Assembly: GCA_002842515.1 (NCBI GenBank)
Contig: PHDC01000001.1
Span: forward strand, 1,860,001 to 1,924,000
Length of the DNA stretch: 64,000 bases
Reading direction: 5' to 3'
Origin: Bacteroidetes bacterium HGW-Bacteroidetes-5
GTDB lineage: Bacteria; Bacteroidota; Bacteroidia; Bacteroidales; UBA932
Position 1 is the first letter of the stretch, and every line of letters begins with the position of its first letter. Under the pieces are notes generated by a model that worked only from the letters and a program-made list of their open reading frames with translations, was not told where the DNA came from and ran no database searches. The position numbers were made by a program, and so were the translations under genes. Below are positions 28,524 through 38,800 of the stretch, one piece after another.

Positions 28524-28591
28524 TAACCAAGATCTTAACCAAAACAATATATAACAAGCATTAAACTTTACTTAACAAAAAACTATAATTT

Positions 28592-31500
28592 ATGAAACAA
28601 AAATTTCCCTTTAGGCGGGAATGTCCCGTTTCTCAACTAAGAGTATTGCTATTGGCAATTGTCTCTTTCTTGATGCTCGGATCGAATGTGCTTGCAGCAG
28701 GAGTTCTTACTCAGGCGAGGCCCATTACGGTAACAATTAAAAAAACAACACTAAACAATGTTCTTAATCAGATTAAAGATCAATCTGGGGTGAAAATACT
28801 GTTTAATGTAAACAGTGTTAAAAACATTGAATGCGAAGAGATTACTTTTAACAACACCCCTGTAGAGGAGGCCCTTAAAACTGCTTTAAAGGGAACCGGT
28901 TTCGGTTACCAGGAGGTAGACGGGGTTGTTGTGATAAAAGAGGTTCCTCAACCACAGGAGCCGCAAAAGCCCGCAGATGTAAAAGGTAAGGTGATCGATG
29001 CAACCGGTCTTCCTTTACCTGCAACAGCAATTATGATCAAAGGGACAAAAATCGGATTCGTGACAGATGAGAGTGGTAACTTCTCATTCACACTTAGAAA
29101 CCCTAAGGGGGCAATTTTGGTTTTCAGTTTCCTTGGAATGAAAACCCAGGAGATCCCGTACAAAGGAGAGGCATTCCTCAATATTAAGATGGAAGATGAT
29201 CCAAACCTAATTAACGAGGTTGTGGTAACAGGTATCTTCAACAGGGATATCAACACATTTACAGGTTCTTCTACTACCGTAAAGGCCGATGAAATCCAGG
29301 CGTTCGGTAACCGGAACATTCTCACTTCACTCAGAAATATAGACCCTGCTTTCAACATTGTAGAGAGCAATACTTTTGGCTCAGACCCTAACAGACTACC
29401 CGAGATTCAGATCCGCGGTAACTCTAACCTGCCAAATGTAAACCAACTGCAGGATGAGAACAGATTCGGAATGAATACCCCGCTTATTATTCTTGATGGT
29501 TTTCAGTCGACTCTCAGAAAGCTGTTAGACATTAACGAAAACGAGGTTGAGACCATCACCCTTCTTAAAGACGCATCTGCAACAGCAATTTACGGATCAA
29601 GAGGAGCAAACGGTGTTATTGTAATCACTACAAAAACACCAGAAATGGGTAAACTTAAAATACATTATAAAGGAGACGGGAACATTGAGCTTCCGGATCT
29701 TTCGGGCTATAACCGTTTGAATGCCCGTGAGAAACTTGAGCTGGAGAAGATGGTAGGTGTTTATGAGACAGCCCGTGCAGAAAGCGATGTCCCTTTGAAG
29801 AGATATTACAACGATGTTCTCAATGAGGTAAACTCAGGAGTTAATACCGACTGGATGTCAAAACCACTCCGTGCTGGAGTTGGTCAGAGACACAACATCC
29901 GCCTTGAGGGTGGAGATAAGACCTTCAGATACTCTGCATCTGCACAATTAAATAACATTCAGGGAGTAATGAAGGAGTCCAACCGTACGGTATTCAACGG
30001 AACTATTAAACTAAGTTATACATATAACAAAGTAAAGTTCACAAATACCTTAATGGTAGGTATTAGCAACAACTCCAACTCCCCGTACGGTTCTTTCAGT
30101 GAGTACGCCAGGCTTAATCCTTACTGGAGAGCATACGACGAGAACGGAAAGGTATTAAAAACACTAGGCTATTACGGGAATTTTGACTACTCAAGTTATA
30201 TGTCGCCACTCCCGACCAGCCCACTTTACAACGCCACTCTAAACACATTTGACAGAGGTCAGACATCTGAGATTACAAACAATACCTCAATTGAGTGGTC
30301 CATCACAGGAGATCTCATAATGAGAGCAAGATTGGGACTAACCAAGATCAACGGCCAGACTCATAACTTCAAACCGGCAGACCATACCGCTTTTGCAAAC
30401 TACTCCGAGGCAGATATGTTCCGCAAAGGAAACTACAACTTTGGAGTTTCAAACTCCTTCAGCTACGACGGTAGTTTGAACCTAAGTTATTCAAAACTCT
30501 TCAAACAGGTTCACTCAATCTACGCCGGTGTCGATATGAACATCAGCGAGAATCAGAACTCAATTTACGGTATTCTGGCAGAGGGATTTCTTAACCCGAA
30601 CTTCGACTTCCTCTCAATGGCACTTCAGTATGCTAAAGACGGAAAACCAAACGGAAGTGAAAGTTTTAACAGAGCGATCGGCTTTACAGGAAGTTTTAAC
30701 TACACATATGACAGCAAATATAACTTTGAATTTTCGGGAAGAACCGATGGATCTTCTCAATTCGGTTCGAACAAAAGATTTGCTCCATTCTGGTCGGTAG
30801 GTATTGGATGGATTGCGACAAAAGAGGAGTTTCTAAAAAATGTTAAATTCATAGACAGGCTCAAGTTCCGTGCTTCGTTAGGGACTAACGGTCACCAAAA
30901 TTTTGACTCTTACCAGGCACTATCTACATATCGTTACTATACCGCAGACAGATACTATTCGTGGTTAGGCTCATATATGCTTGGTTTAGGTAATCCGGAT
31001 CTTAAGTGGCAACAGAAGATGAACTACAACGCCGGGTTTGAAGCATCCTTCTTTAAGAACAGATTGAGTGTTGTTGCAGATGTATATCTGGAAAAGGTAA
31101 ATGATCTGGTATCATCGGTAGACCTCCCTGCTTCAAACGGATTCCGCAGCTACATTGAGAACATAGGTACTATGGAGAACAGAGGATTTGAGTTCAAGGC
31201 AACAGCCGTAGTTGTAAAGAAGAAGGATCTTACCTGGAGCATTACAGGAGCCATTACACATAACAAGAATACTATTGTAGAGATATCTCAGGCACTAAAA
31301 GATGCTCAGAAATCAATTGAACTGGCAGCGGGAGCAAATCCGAACTTCCTCTACAAAGAGGGGTACTCTACAAATGCAATTTGGGTTGTTCCTTCTCTTG
31401 GTATTGATCCAAGTACCGGTAAAGAGCTCTATCTTAAAAAAGATGGGACTCCTACATTCACCTGGAGCGCTCTTGACCTGCAGGCTGTAGGTATTGCAGA

Positions 31501-31954
31501 GCCAAAATACTACGGAAACCTTAATACCTCGCTTCGCTATAAAGCGCTATCGGTTAACCTTTCGTTCGGTTACAGATTCGGTGGTCAGCAGTATAACCAG
31601 ACTCTCATTAATCTTGTAGAGAATGCAAACTATAAGTGGAATGTTGACCGCAGAGTTTATGACAGCAGATGGCAAAAACCGGGCGATATTGCAGCGTTTA
31701 AAGGTCTGCTAGTAACAACGGCAACCAACAAAACCTCGCGTTTTGTCCAAGATGAGAACACCTTCAACTGCCAGAATATCAATGTAAGATACGATATCAA
31801 ATCTAAGAGACTTCAAAGTATTATGAGAATTGAGATGATATCGCTTGCCGCAAATATGGCCGATATCTTCTACATATCATCTGTTAAAAGGGAGAGAGGA
31901 ACAAACTATCCATTCTCAAGGCAGATATCCTTTACAGTTGGTTTAACCTTTTAA
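28592..31954 (+). CDS. SusC/RagA TonB-dependent transporter with N-terminal STN domain (subtype A)
   Basis: STN-like TVTIKKTTLNNVLNQIKDQSGVKILFNVNSV; plug NEVVVTGIFNRDINTFTGSSTTV; TAIYGSRGANGVIVITTK. Confidence 0.95.
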   Translation: MKQKFPFRRECPVSQLRVLLLAIVSFLMLGSNVLAAGVLTQARPITVTIKKTTLNNVLNQIKDQSGVKILFNVNSVKNIECEEITFNNTPVEEALKTALKGTGFGYQEVDGVVVIKEVPQPQEPQKPADVKGKVIDATGLPLPATAIMIKGTKIGFVTDESGNFSFTLRNPKGAILVFSFLGMKTQEIPYKGEAFLNIKMEDDPNLINEVVVTGIFNRDINTFTGSSTTVKADEIQAFGNRNILTSLRNIDPAFNIVESNTFGSDPNRLPEIQIRGNSNLPNVNQLQDENRFGMNTPLIILDGFQSTLRKLLDINENEVETITLLKDASATAIYGSRGANGVIVITTKTPEMGKLKIHYKGDGNIELPDLSGYNRLNAREKLELEKMVGVYETARAESDVPLKRYYNDVLNEVNSGVNTDWMSKPLRAGVGQRHNIRLEGGDKTFRYSASAQLNNIQGVMKESNRTVFNGTIKLSYTYNKVKFTNTLMVGISNNSNSPYGSFSEYARLNPYWRAYDENGKVLKTLGYYGNFDYSSYMSPLPTSPLYNATLNTFDRGQTSEITNNTSIEWSITGDLIMRARLGLTKINGQTHNFKPADHTAFANYSEADMFRKGNYNFGVSNSFSYDGSLNLSYSKLFKQVHSIYAGVDMNISENQNSIYGILAEGFLNPNFDFLSMALQYAKDGKPNGSESFNRAIGFTGSFNYTYDSKYNFEFSGRTDGSSQFGSNKRFAPFWSVGIGWIATKEEFLKNVKFIDRLKFRASLGTNGHQNFDSYQALSTYRYYTADRYYSWLGSYMLGLGNPDLKWQQKMNYNAGFEASFFKNRLSVVADVYLEKVNDLVSSVDLPASNGFRSYIENIGTMENRGFEFKATAVVVKKKDLTWSITGAITHNKNTIVEISQALKDAQKSIELAAGANPNFLYKEGYSTNAIWVVPSLGIDPSTGKELYLKKDGTPTFTWSALDLQAVGIAEPKYYGNLNTSLRYKALSVNLSFGYRFGGQQYNQTLINLVENANYKWNVDRRVYDSRWQKPGDIAAFKGLLVTTATNKTSRFVQDENTFNCQNINVRYDIKSKRLQSIMRIEMISLAANMADIFYISSVKRERGTNYPFSRQISFTVGLTF

Positions 31955-31966
31955 TTGAATCTTAAA

Positions 31967-33442
31967 ATGAAAAAAATATACAAATTACTCACAGTTTTAT
32001 TTTTGTCATTGTCACTCACATCCTGCTTAAACGAGTGGTTAACGGTTAATCCAAAGACCGATATGACAAGAGATATCCTCTTCAGCACTGAATCGGGATT
32101 TAAAGACGCCCTTACAGGAGTCTATATTCAGCTCAAAAGCGGTAATGGATATGGAGATGCCTTAACAATGACAACAATTGAGCATCTTGTAACCTCCTGG
32201 GATGTAACATCGGCAACAACACAGCAAAGACTGAATCAGTTCCTCTATACCGATGCCGGTGTTGAGACAGCAATGTCATCGATTTTTTCTCAGCAATATT
32301 CCGTAATTGCAAGTATTAACGCAATACTTGACCAAATTGACAACAAGAAGGATATCTTTGTTACCGATAAAATGTATGAGCTTATAAAAGGTGAGGCACT
32401 TGCTTTGAGAGCTTTATGCCACCTTGATATTCTCAGACTTTTTGGACCTATCCCTACAGTCACAAATGCAGATAATATTCTTCCTTATGTTAAAACCCTC
32501 TCAAGAGAGGCTGTCCCACATATTAACTTTGCTGCATTCAAAACGGAGTTGTTAAAAGACCTGAATGATGCCGAACAGCTTCTTAAGGTTGCCGATCCTG
32601 TTCAGAACTACTCAATGCTTGATTTGCGCCGCCCTGGTCCAACCTACACATTTAACCCGACAGACACATACTTTGCATTCAGGCATATTAGAATGAACTA
32701 CTATGCAATCAAGGCACTTAAAGCCAGAGCATATCTGTGGTTTGGAGATAATACAAATGCTTTTGCAAATGCGAAAGAGGTGATAGATGCAAAGAACAGC
32801 GATGGAAGCTCAAAATACACGCTTGGCACATCTGCCGATATGACTGCCGGAAATTTAAATCTTCCAAGTGAACATATATTTGCTGTTTATGAATTCTCAC
32901 TCTTGACAAAGTACAACAATATGTTTGCCAACGGTACAATTAAAAAGGGGAGTGCCGAGACCACCATTAAGAGCCAGTTATACGGCAATACAGGTACCGA
33001 TATCCGTGAAACCTACCTTTGGGAGTTAATTACCCAGGCTAATCAGGCAAAAACCTATATAATTAAGAAATACAAAGTAAATGATGCTCCCACAAATATG
33101 ACTGTAGATTACCGTCAGATACCGCTTATCAGAATTGCCGAGATGTACCTTATTGCAGTTGAGGCAGCACCATCTCTTGCAGAGTCTCAGGCATACTGGA
33201 GTACATTCCGGACAGCCCGTAATATTTCTGTAAGCACTCTGCCTGTCGATCCCGCAATGCTTAAAAATGAGGTTGTTAAAGAGTACAGAAAAGAGTTCTA
33301 TGCCGAGGGACAGGCATTCTACAACTACAAACGGATGAATATGCCAAAAAGCAGTATTCTTTACGCCTCTACATCTGCCACCGTGGTTTTGAACTATGTT
33401 GTTCCTCTCCCAAAAACTGAATTGATTAACACCAATAAATAA
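31967..33442 (+). CDS. SusD/RagB-family lipoprotein
   Basis: Lipobox LTSCLNEW; ALALRALCHLDILRLFGP; ATG at 31967 preferred over TTG. Confidence 0.9.
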   Translation: MKKIYKLLTVLFLSLSLTSCLNEWLTVNPKTDMTRDILFSTESGFKDALTGVYIQLKSGNGYGDALTMTTIEHLVTSWDVTSATTQQRLNQFLYTDAGVETAMSSIFSQQYSVIASINAILDQIDNKKDIFVTDKMYELIKGEALALRALCHLDILRLFGPIPTVTNADNILPYVKTLSREAVPHINFAAFKTELLKDLNDAEQLLKVADPVQNYSMLDLRRPGPTYTFNPTDTYFAFRHIRMNYYAIKALKARAYLWFGDNTNAFANAKEVIDAKNSDGSSKYTLGTSADMTAGNLNLPSEHIFAVYEFSLLTKYNNMFANGTIKKGSAETTIKSQLYGNTGTDIRETYLWELITQANQAKTYIIKKYKVNDAPTNMTVDYRQIPLIRIAEMYLIAVEAAPSLAESQAYWSTFRTARNISVSTLPVDPAMLKNEVVKEYRKEFYAEGQAFYNYKRMNMPKSSILYASTSATVVLNYVVPLPKTELINTNK

Positions 33443-33450
33443 ATCGCAGT

Positions 33451-34221
33451 ATGAAGAATTTAAAATATATTTTAATGGCAACAGTACTCCTGCTACTCTA
33501 TTCGTGCAAGGAGGAGTACTATCTGTACAATGATATCAAAAGGATTCAGTTCGGGCCCGATATCACCCGCATCTATACCCCATCGTACAATCTGGCCGAC
33601 ACCTTGAAGAGTTATACATTCTTCTATGAAAGCACTGCAAAGCAGCAGGACACCCTCTTTTTTGACATCTATGCAATAGGAGGAATCTCAAATACCGATC
33701 GCTCATTCAAACTTGAGCAGGTAGCTGTTCCTGGAGCAGAGAATGCAGTTGCAGGAAAGCATTACAAGGCTTTTAACGACGCATCTCTTACTTCGAAGTA
33801 TGTTATAAAGAGTGGAGCTGTTCACGCCAAGGTTCCGGTTGTAATGCTTCGTGATGCAACTCTTAAAACGACAACTGTAACTTTAAAATTTCAGATTGCA
33901 CAGAATGAGAACTTCTCTACAGGAGAACCTACAAATTTAGGGAGAAAGGCGGTATTTACAGACAGACTTAGCCAGCCACCTTCGTGGGATAATTCTGCTA
34001 CTCTGTACTATTTTGGAAAGTACAGTGTTGTAAAACACAACTTCTTTATCGAGCAGACCGGCCAGAAATGGGATAATGATTTTATCCTTGCCATAAGACC
34101 AGATTATGCATTGTTAACCTACTGGAGAGGTGTGGTTAAGGTGGCCCTGGTAAATTATAATTTACAAAATCCGGGGAAACCGCTTACCGATGAGTTCGGA
34201 GAAATAGTAGTAATACCATAA
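33451..34221 (+). CDS. DUF4843-like lipoprotein
   Basis: Lipobox LYSCKEE; IKRIQFGPD...TFFYES...DTLFFDIYAIGG; position after SusD. Confidence 0.75.
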   Translation: MKNLKYILMATVLLLLYSCKEEYYLYNDIKRIQFGPDITRIYTPSYNLADTLKSYTFFYESTAKQQDTLFFDIYAIGGISNTDRSFKLEQVAVPGAENAVAGKHYKAFNDASLTSKYVIKSGAVHAKVPVVMLRDATLKTTTVTLKFQIAQNENFSTGEPTNLGRKAVFTDRLSQPPSWDNSATLYYFGKYSVVKHNFFIEQTGQKWDNDFILAIRPDYALLTYWRGVVKVALVNYNLQNPGKPLTDEFGEIVVIP

Positions 34222-34232
34222 AGTTTACAGAG

Positions 34233-35750
34233 ATGAAAAATAAATATCTATACATTATATTGATTGCCGGAGTTTTATCGTCGTGTTTCAAGGATAAGGG
34301 TAACTATGTTTACACCGAACACGAAGAGATTACAGTAACCGGAATAGCTGCAAGTTATGATAAGATTTCACTTGTAGATAGAATTACAATTGACCCTGTT
34401 GTTACCTCAAATAAACCGGGTGCAGAGTTTAAATACTGGTGGGGTCTTTATGAGACAAGCGTACAGGGTGCAGTTCCAAAGGTAGACACCCTTCTAAGAA
34501 CAAAAGCTATTGATTATCTGGTTGTTCAGCCTGCTAAGGGTTGGGTTCTGGTTTTTGGAGCCAAAAACATTAAAACCGGTTATACAAAGATAGTAACCTC
34601 AAATATCAATGTAATAACTCAGTTTACACGTGGTTGGTATGTGGCCAAAACAGAGGCCGGAAAAACCGACCTGGACCTATATTTGACTCCTACAAGTGCT
34701 ATCCCCGGGGGTAAAATGGAGAATGTGTTTTCAATGGTTAATGGAAAAAAATTAAACGGGAAAGCACATACCCTTCGTTTTTATCAGGATTACAAGGCCT
34801 TAACAGGAACCAGTTTTCTTAATACCCGTTCGCTATTTGTGGTTACCGACGAAGATGCATCTGTGGTGAATATTGGTACTATAAAGGAGATAAGAGACTT
34901 TAACACCCTGTTTTACAATGCTCCTGCAGTTAAAAAGCCGGATATAGTGACCAATGGATCGGCCGCTTTCTATTTCATCAACAATGGAAAGCTTCACAGT
35001 ATCTACAATATGAGTGCAAACTCAGGGCAATTTGGAGTTCAGCAGATGGTAAATGAGTACAATGCAGATTATAAACTTTCAAAATTCTTCTATTCTGCCG
35101 GCTTCTATGACCCATACTTTTTTGACGAACTGTCAAGCTCATTTTATTCTGCAGGGGGGGCCTCATTACAGTTAACCAGTGTAAATAGTTCGGCAACTTC
35201 AAAAATGCCGGCTAAAAACAACAACAAAAGGCTGTTGTATATGGGATTTAAAACAACTGCACAGACATTTGCGGTATTTCAGGATAAAACCAACCAAAAC
35301 CTTAAGATTTTATCTACAATTACTCCAAGTGTAAGTGCAATGGTTATCTTAAACGACACATTAGCTGCAAGCGAGAAGTTATATAGTGCAACTATGCACA
35401 CACTCTTTAACGGAGATGAGAATATGATGTATTTTGTTGTTGGCAATCAGGTTTGGTCAAGGAATCTTTCAAACAGGTTTGAGCAGCTTCAGTACACAGT
35501 ACCGGTAGATGAGACAATCTCATTTATCCGCCACCTTAAATACGCAGTATCTGCAGACCTAGCCTTTAACTATAACTATGTTGCAATTGCAAGTAAAAAG
35601 GGAGATTCTTACAACATCCGTATGTTCACCAAAACATCCGGCAACCTCAACCCTATTCCTGCATTTACAATTACAGGTAAAGGAGAGGCGGGAGATGTTA
35701 TGTATATATCTCCATCGGTAAGCGGATCGACCTATCCGAATACCTTATAA
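34233..35750 (+). CDS. PKD-like family lipoprotein
   Basis: Lipobox LSSCFKDKGNYVYTEHEEITVTGI; position after SusD and DUF4843-like gene. Confidence 0.75.
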   Translation: MKNKYLYIILIAGVLSSCFKDKGNYVYTEHEEITVTGIAASYDKISLVDRITIDPVVTSNKPGAEFKYWWGLYETSVQGAVPKVDTLLRTKAIDYLVVQPAKGWVLVFGAKNIKTGYTKIVTSNINVITQFTRGWYVAKTEAGKTDLDLYLTPTSAIPGGKMENVFSMVNGKKLNGKAHTLRFYQDYKALTGTSFLNTRSLFVVTDEDASVVNIGTIKEIRDFNTLFYNAPAVKKPDIVTNGSAAFYFINNGKLHSIYNMSANSGQFGVQQMVNEYNADYKLSKFFYSAGFYDPYFFDELSSSFYSAGGASLQLTSVNSSATSKMPAKNNNKRLLYMGFKTTAQTFAVFQDKTNQNLKILSTITPSVSAMVILNDTLAASEKLYSATMHTLFNGDENMMYFVVGNQVWSRNLSNRFEQLQYTVPVDETISFIRHLKYAVSADLAFNYNYVAIASKKGDSYNIRMFTKTSGNLNPIPAFTITGKGEAGDVMYISPSVSGSTYPNTL

Positions 35751-35824
35751 CTCTTCTAAAGTGTAAATCTGCATATAGATGATTTATTAATGAATAAACA
35801 AATATTGAAAAAACGATAATTTAA

Positions 35825-37165
35825 ATGAAAAAAACATTAGCTCTTATTTTTGCCCTTTTATCTCTGAATCTTGTTCTTGCACAGAGCGTGATAATCTCGG
35901 GTAAGGTGACAAGCGAGAAGAGGCCTGCCGATCTCTCTCTTGTGACAATTGTTGACGGAAATACCGCTGTTATTGCAACTGCCGTGCCTTCTGCCGATGG
36001 ATCATTCGGATTTGCTTTTACGCCTGACTATGAGGGTTTCTTTATGATAGGCGGCGCCAAGGAGACGGATGTTCAGTTCCCGGTTTACATTAAGGGGGGT
36101 GAAAATTTTAATGTTGTCATAAATGATAAGGCAATAGTCTATGAGGGGAAGCTCTCTGCGGAGAATAAAATTCTGGCTCAGTGGGTTGCTATGAGCGAAG
36201 TTGTCCGGAATAAATCTCACTACTGGATGACCACTCAGAGCATATTCAAAGATTTCTTCCCTGAACTTGAGGTGCTGGCTGCAAAGGTTCCTGCATTCGT
36301 TGCCGGGATTAACACCAGGAATGTGAAGTTTAATGCTCTTATGAAGGACTATGTGAAGTTCTCTACCGAGTATTATGCAATCAACTTCTTAAGGGTTCCC
36401 AGACAATCTCATCCGGATAAAAATGAGTTGACTAACTATTACAAAACAATAGTGACTCCAAACCACTTCCTGAATGACAATGTCTTGCAGATTCCTTTGA
36501 GCAAGAGGTATATCTCTATGTATGTCTCTTTTGCTTGCAGCGATGACAGAGATACAGATAAACAGCTTCTCCATCTGGTAACAGATAAGCAGAAGGCATT
36601 ACTACTCTCTTATTCTGTGCTTCCATATATCAAAAGCTATGATCTTTATCTGGATTTTGTCGGGAAGTATGGGAAGTATTTTGCAACTCCCGACCAGAAA
36701 AAACTTCTTGACGAGACCGGTGCAAAGCTCTATGAGACCAAAGCCGGTGGTGTAGCAGCCAACTTCACATACCCCGACGCAAGCGGTAAGATGATCTCTC
36801 TCTCCGATTTCAAAGGTAAAGTGGTGCTTGTAGATGTTTGGGCCACCTGGTGCGGCCCCTGCAAGCAGCAGATCCCTTTTATGAAGAAACTCGAGGAGGA
36901 GCTTCACGGGATGGATGTTGTTATCCTGAGTGTCTCGGTTGACGAGGAGAAGGATAAAGAGAAGTGGAAGCAGATGGTTATTGACGAGAAGCTTGGCGGT
37001 GTACATATTTTTGCCAGCGGATGGAGTAAAATCTGCAAAGATTATAAGATCACAGGTATCCCTCGTTTTATGCTCTTTGACAAGAACGGTAATGTAATCT
37101 CTACAGAGGCCCCAAGACCATCGGACCCTGCACTTAAGACTCTAATAATGAAGTATCTTAAATAG
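35825..37165 (+). CDS. Exported TlpA-family thioredoxin-like protein (WCGPC)
   Basis: GKVVLVDVWATWCGPCKQQIPFMKKLEEE; signal peptide. Confidence 0.92.
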   Translation: MKKTLALIFALLSLNLVLAQSVIISGKVTSEKRPADLSLVTIVDGNTAVIATAVPSADGSFGFAFTPDYEGFFMIGGAKETDVQFPVYIKGGENFNVVINDKAIVYEGKLSAENKILAQWVAMSEVVRNKSHYWMTTQSIFKDFFPELEVLAAKVPAFVAGINTRNVKFNALMKDYVKFSTEYYAINFLRVPRQSHPDKNELTNYYKTIVTPNHFLNDNVLQIPLSKRYISMYVSFACSDDRDTDKQLLHLVTDKQKALLLSYSVLPYIKSYDLYLDFVGKYGKYFATPDQKKLLDETGAKLYETKAGGVAANFTYPDASGKMISLSDFKGKVVLVDVWATWCGPCKQQIPFMKKLEEELHGMDVVILSVSVDEEKDKEKWKQMVIDEKLGGVHIFASGWSKICKDYKITGIPRFMLFDKNGNVISTEAPRPSDPALKTLIMKYLK

Positions 37166-37205
37166 ACCGCTCTTTATTTATTGAAATAATTTCCGGGTAA
37201 TTCAT

Positions 37206-37290
37206 TCCGGTCACCGCACACAAAGTTAAGTTGTTAATTGGGTTAATGGTTAGTAGTTTGTATGTGCAGTGGCCGGATTTTTATTTTATA
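37206..37290 (+). terminator. Long-range stem followed by T-rich tract (possible terminator)
   Basis: TCCGGTCACCGCACA (37206-37220) vs TGTGCAGTGGCCGGA (37263-37277), then TTTTTATTTTAT; 42-nt loop. Confidence 0.45.
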
Positions 37291-37317
37291 AAGTTTAACA
37301 CTAATAATTTCTATTAA

Positions 37318-38028
37318 ATGAAAACAAATGTTCTACTATCTGCACTACTAATTATCAACTTTATCTCTCCATTTTACAGCTTTGCAAATGGAATTTCCAC
37401 TCCTGACGCAGACAAAAACAGACCTCTTATCAAGACTATAGACAGTATATCTGTAATTAGTAAAGAGCTTACACTTATTGTGGTTGGTTATGAGGGTTGT
37501 GCTCCTTGCAAAATGCTTAAAAACAGCGACTATTATAAAAAACTTGCCATAGGCAAAACCTATCTGGACATCCTTAACAGCAACGATGAGAAGCTTTTTG
37601 CTCAACTCTTTTTAATAACCGGCTATCCTACATCCATTGTAATGGATAGTGAGTGGAATCTAAAAAGCATTGTTCTTGGCTACCGCAACTACGAAGCCCG
37701 TATGGATTCGGTGCTTAATGCCGGAGCACAACTATACGATATACGGCTTAAAGATATTACGAAAGAGAGGGCGATTGAGATGTTCGGGTATGCACTTAAG
37801 GCTTTGCGTTGCTACTGGAGTGGCGACTATATGCAGATGCAGAGGTTAGCTCTTAAATCGCGTGAAAACGGCGAATATTTTTTCAACAACTATCTGCTTT
37901 ATGTAGCGGCAACAAAGAGGGGAGATTCCGGCGATGCAGCACTCTACAAAAACGAAATTGCCACCAAATTTTCCGACAAAATGCACCGCTCAATCTACGC
38001 CGAAATGTTCACCGAAATGCAGCTCTGA
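37318..38028 (+). CDS. Exported thioredoxin-fold protein with CAPC motif
   Basis: LTLIVVGYEGCAPCKMLKNSDYYKKL...LFLITGYPTSIVMD; signal peptide. Confidence 0.75.
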   Translation: MKTNVLLSALLIINFISPFYSFANGISTPDADKNRPLIKTIDSISVISKELTLIVVGYEGCAPCKMLKNSDYYKKLAIGKTYLDILNSNDEKLFAQLFLITGYPTSIVMDSEWNLKSIVLGYRNYEARMDSVLNAGAQLYDIRLKDITKERAIEMFGYALKALRCYWSGDYMQMQRLALKSRENGEYFFNNYLLYVAATKRGDSGDAALYKNEIATKFSDKMHRSIYAEMFTEMQL

Positions 38029-38157
38029 TGAGGGCGGCATTTCGGCTCTGAAATTTTTTGCTTTTTTCCACATAATCAGTGGTTTAGCCAGTTTTTCGGT
38101 TTTGCCGTAACTCGCTGTACAACAGGCAAAAAGCAAAAAATCTCAGAGCTGCATTTC
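38014..38157. repeat. Nested, mutually exclusive inverted repeats
   Basis: GAAATGCAGCTCTGA (38014-38028) vs TCAGAGCTGCATTTC (38143-38157) perfect; GCTCTGAAATTTTTTGCTTTTT (38045-38066) vs AAAAAGCAAAAAATCTCAGAGC (38128-38149), 21/22. Confidence 0.85.
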
Positions 38158-38216
38158 CCATCCTGCCGCAAACTGATGTGAAAAAGGCCATAAATAGCAA
38201 AGAATCATACAATTAA

Positions 38217-38248
38217 TTTGGAATTTATGCAGTAATTACATAAATTTG
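38217..38248 (+). promoter_or_regulatory. Putative Bacteroidetes promoter TTTG-N20-TAAATTTG
   Basis: TTTG 38217-38220, TAAATTTG 38241-38248, 20-bp spacer. Confidence 0.6.
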
Positions 38249-38477
38249 TTAAGAGATTGAAAAGTTGAAAAACTCAGGGTAAATTTCACGAAAATTTGAG
38301 TCCCGCAAACTTAAAAACCGTTTTGAAATTTACTCAAAGATCAACCCCTGGCAAGGAATATGAACTATTAATGTAAATACAAAACGGCGAACAAAGTTAG
38401 CAAATTCTCGTAGCAATTATCAATTATTGCGGATTGACAAAATCATTTCCAGTTACAAATTTCAAAAACTAATATTT

Positions 38478-38798
38478 ATGAAAAAAACACTTTCAGCAAT
38501 ACTTTTAAGTATTATAATTTTTGTTGCTAACAGCTCATCAACAAAAGCTCAATCTTTACCGGGATCTTGTCCTGATGGATTGGTGTGGGACCCGGATATC
38601 TTTATGTGTGTAACAGGGGATCCGGCAATTATCACCTGCGATTCTGGTTCGAGTGGGTATTGCTTCGAACTTAGATTCGATGATGAAAACAATTTGTATT
38701 GTCCTTGGGACTGTTTCTGGACAGGAAAAGCTAACGATTATTGTAATAGATTTTACGCTGTTCTGTTAAATCTCTGTATATCATTAGGTAGCGATTAG
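38478..38798 (+). CDS. Small exported cysteine-rich protein (8 Cys after predicted signal peptide)
   Basis: MKKTLSAILLSIIIFVANSSSTKAQ signal, then Cys-rich ~80-aa domain; ATG at 38478 preferred over upstream start. Confidence 0.65.
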   Translation: MKKTLSAILLSIIIFVANSSSTKAQSLPGSCPDGLVWDPDIFMCVTGDPAIITCDSGSSGYCFELRFDDENNLYCPWDCFWTGKANDYCNRFYAVLLNLCISLGSD

Positions 38799-38800
38799 TT

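Noticed and set aside
28948-29370. 140-aa minus-strand ORF within susC
   Set aside because: Antisense to the SusC plug region; reads as reverse complement of conserved coding sequence.
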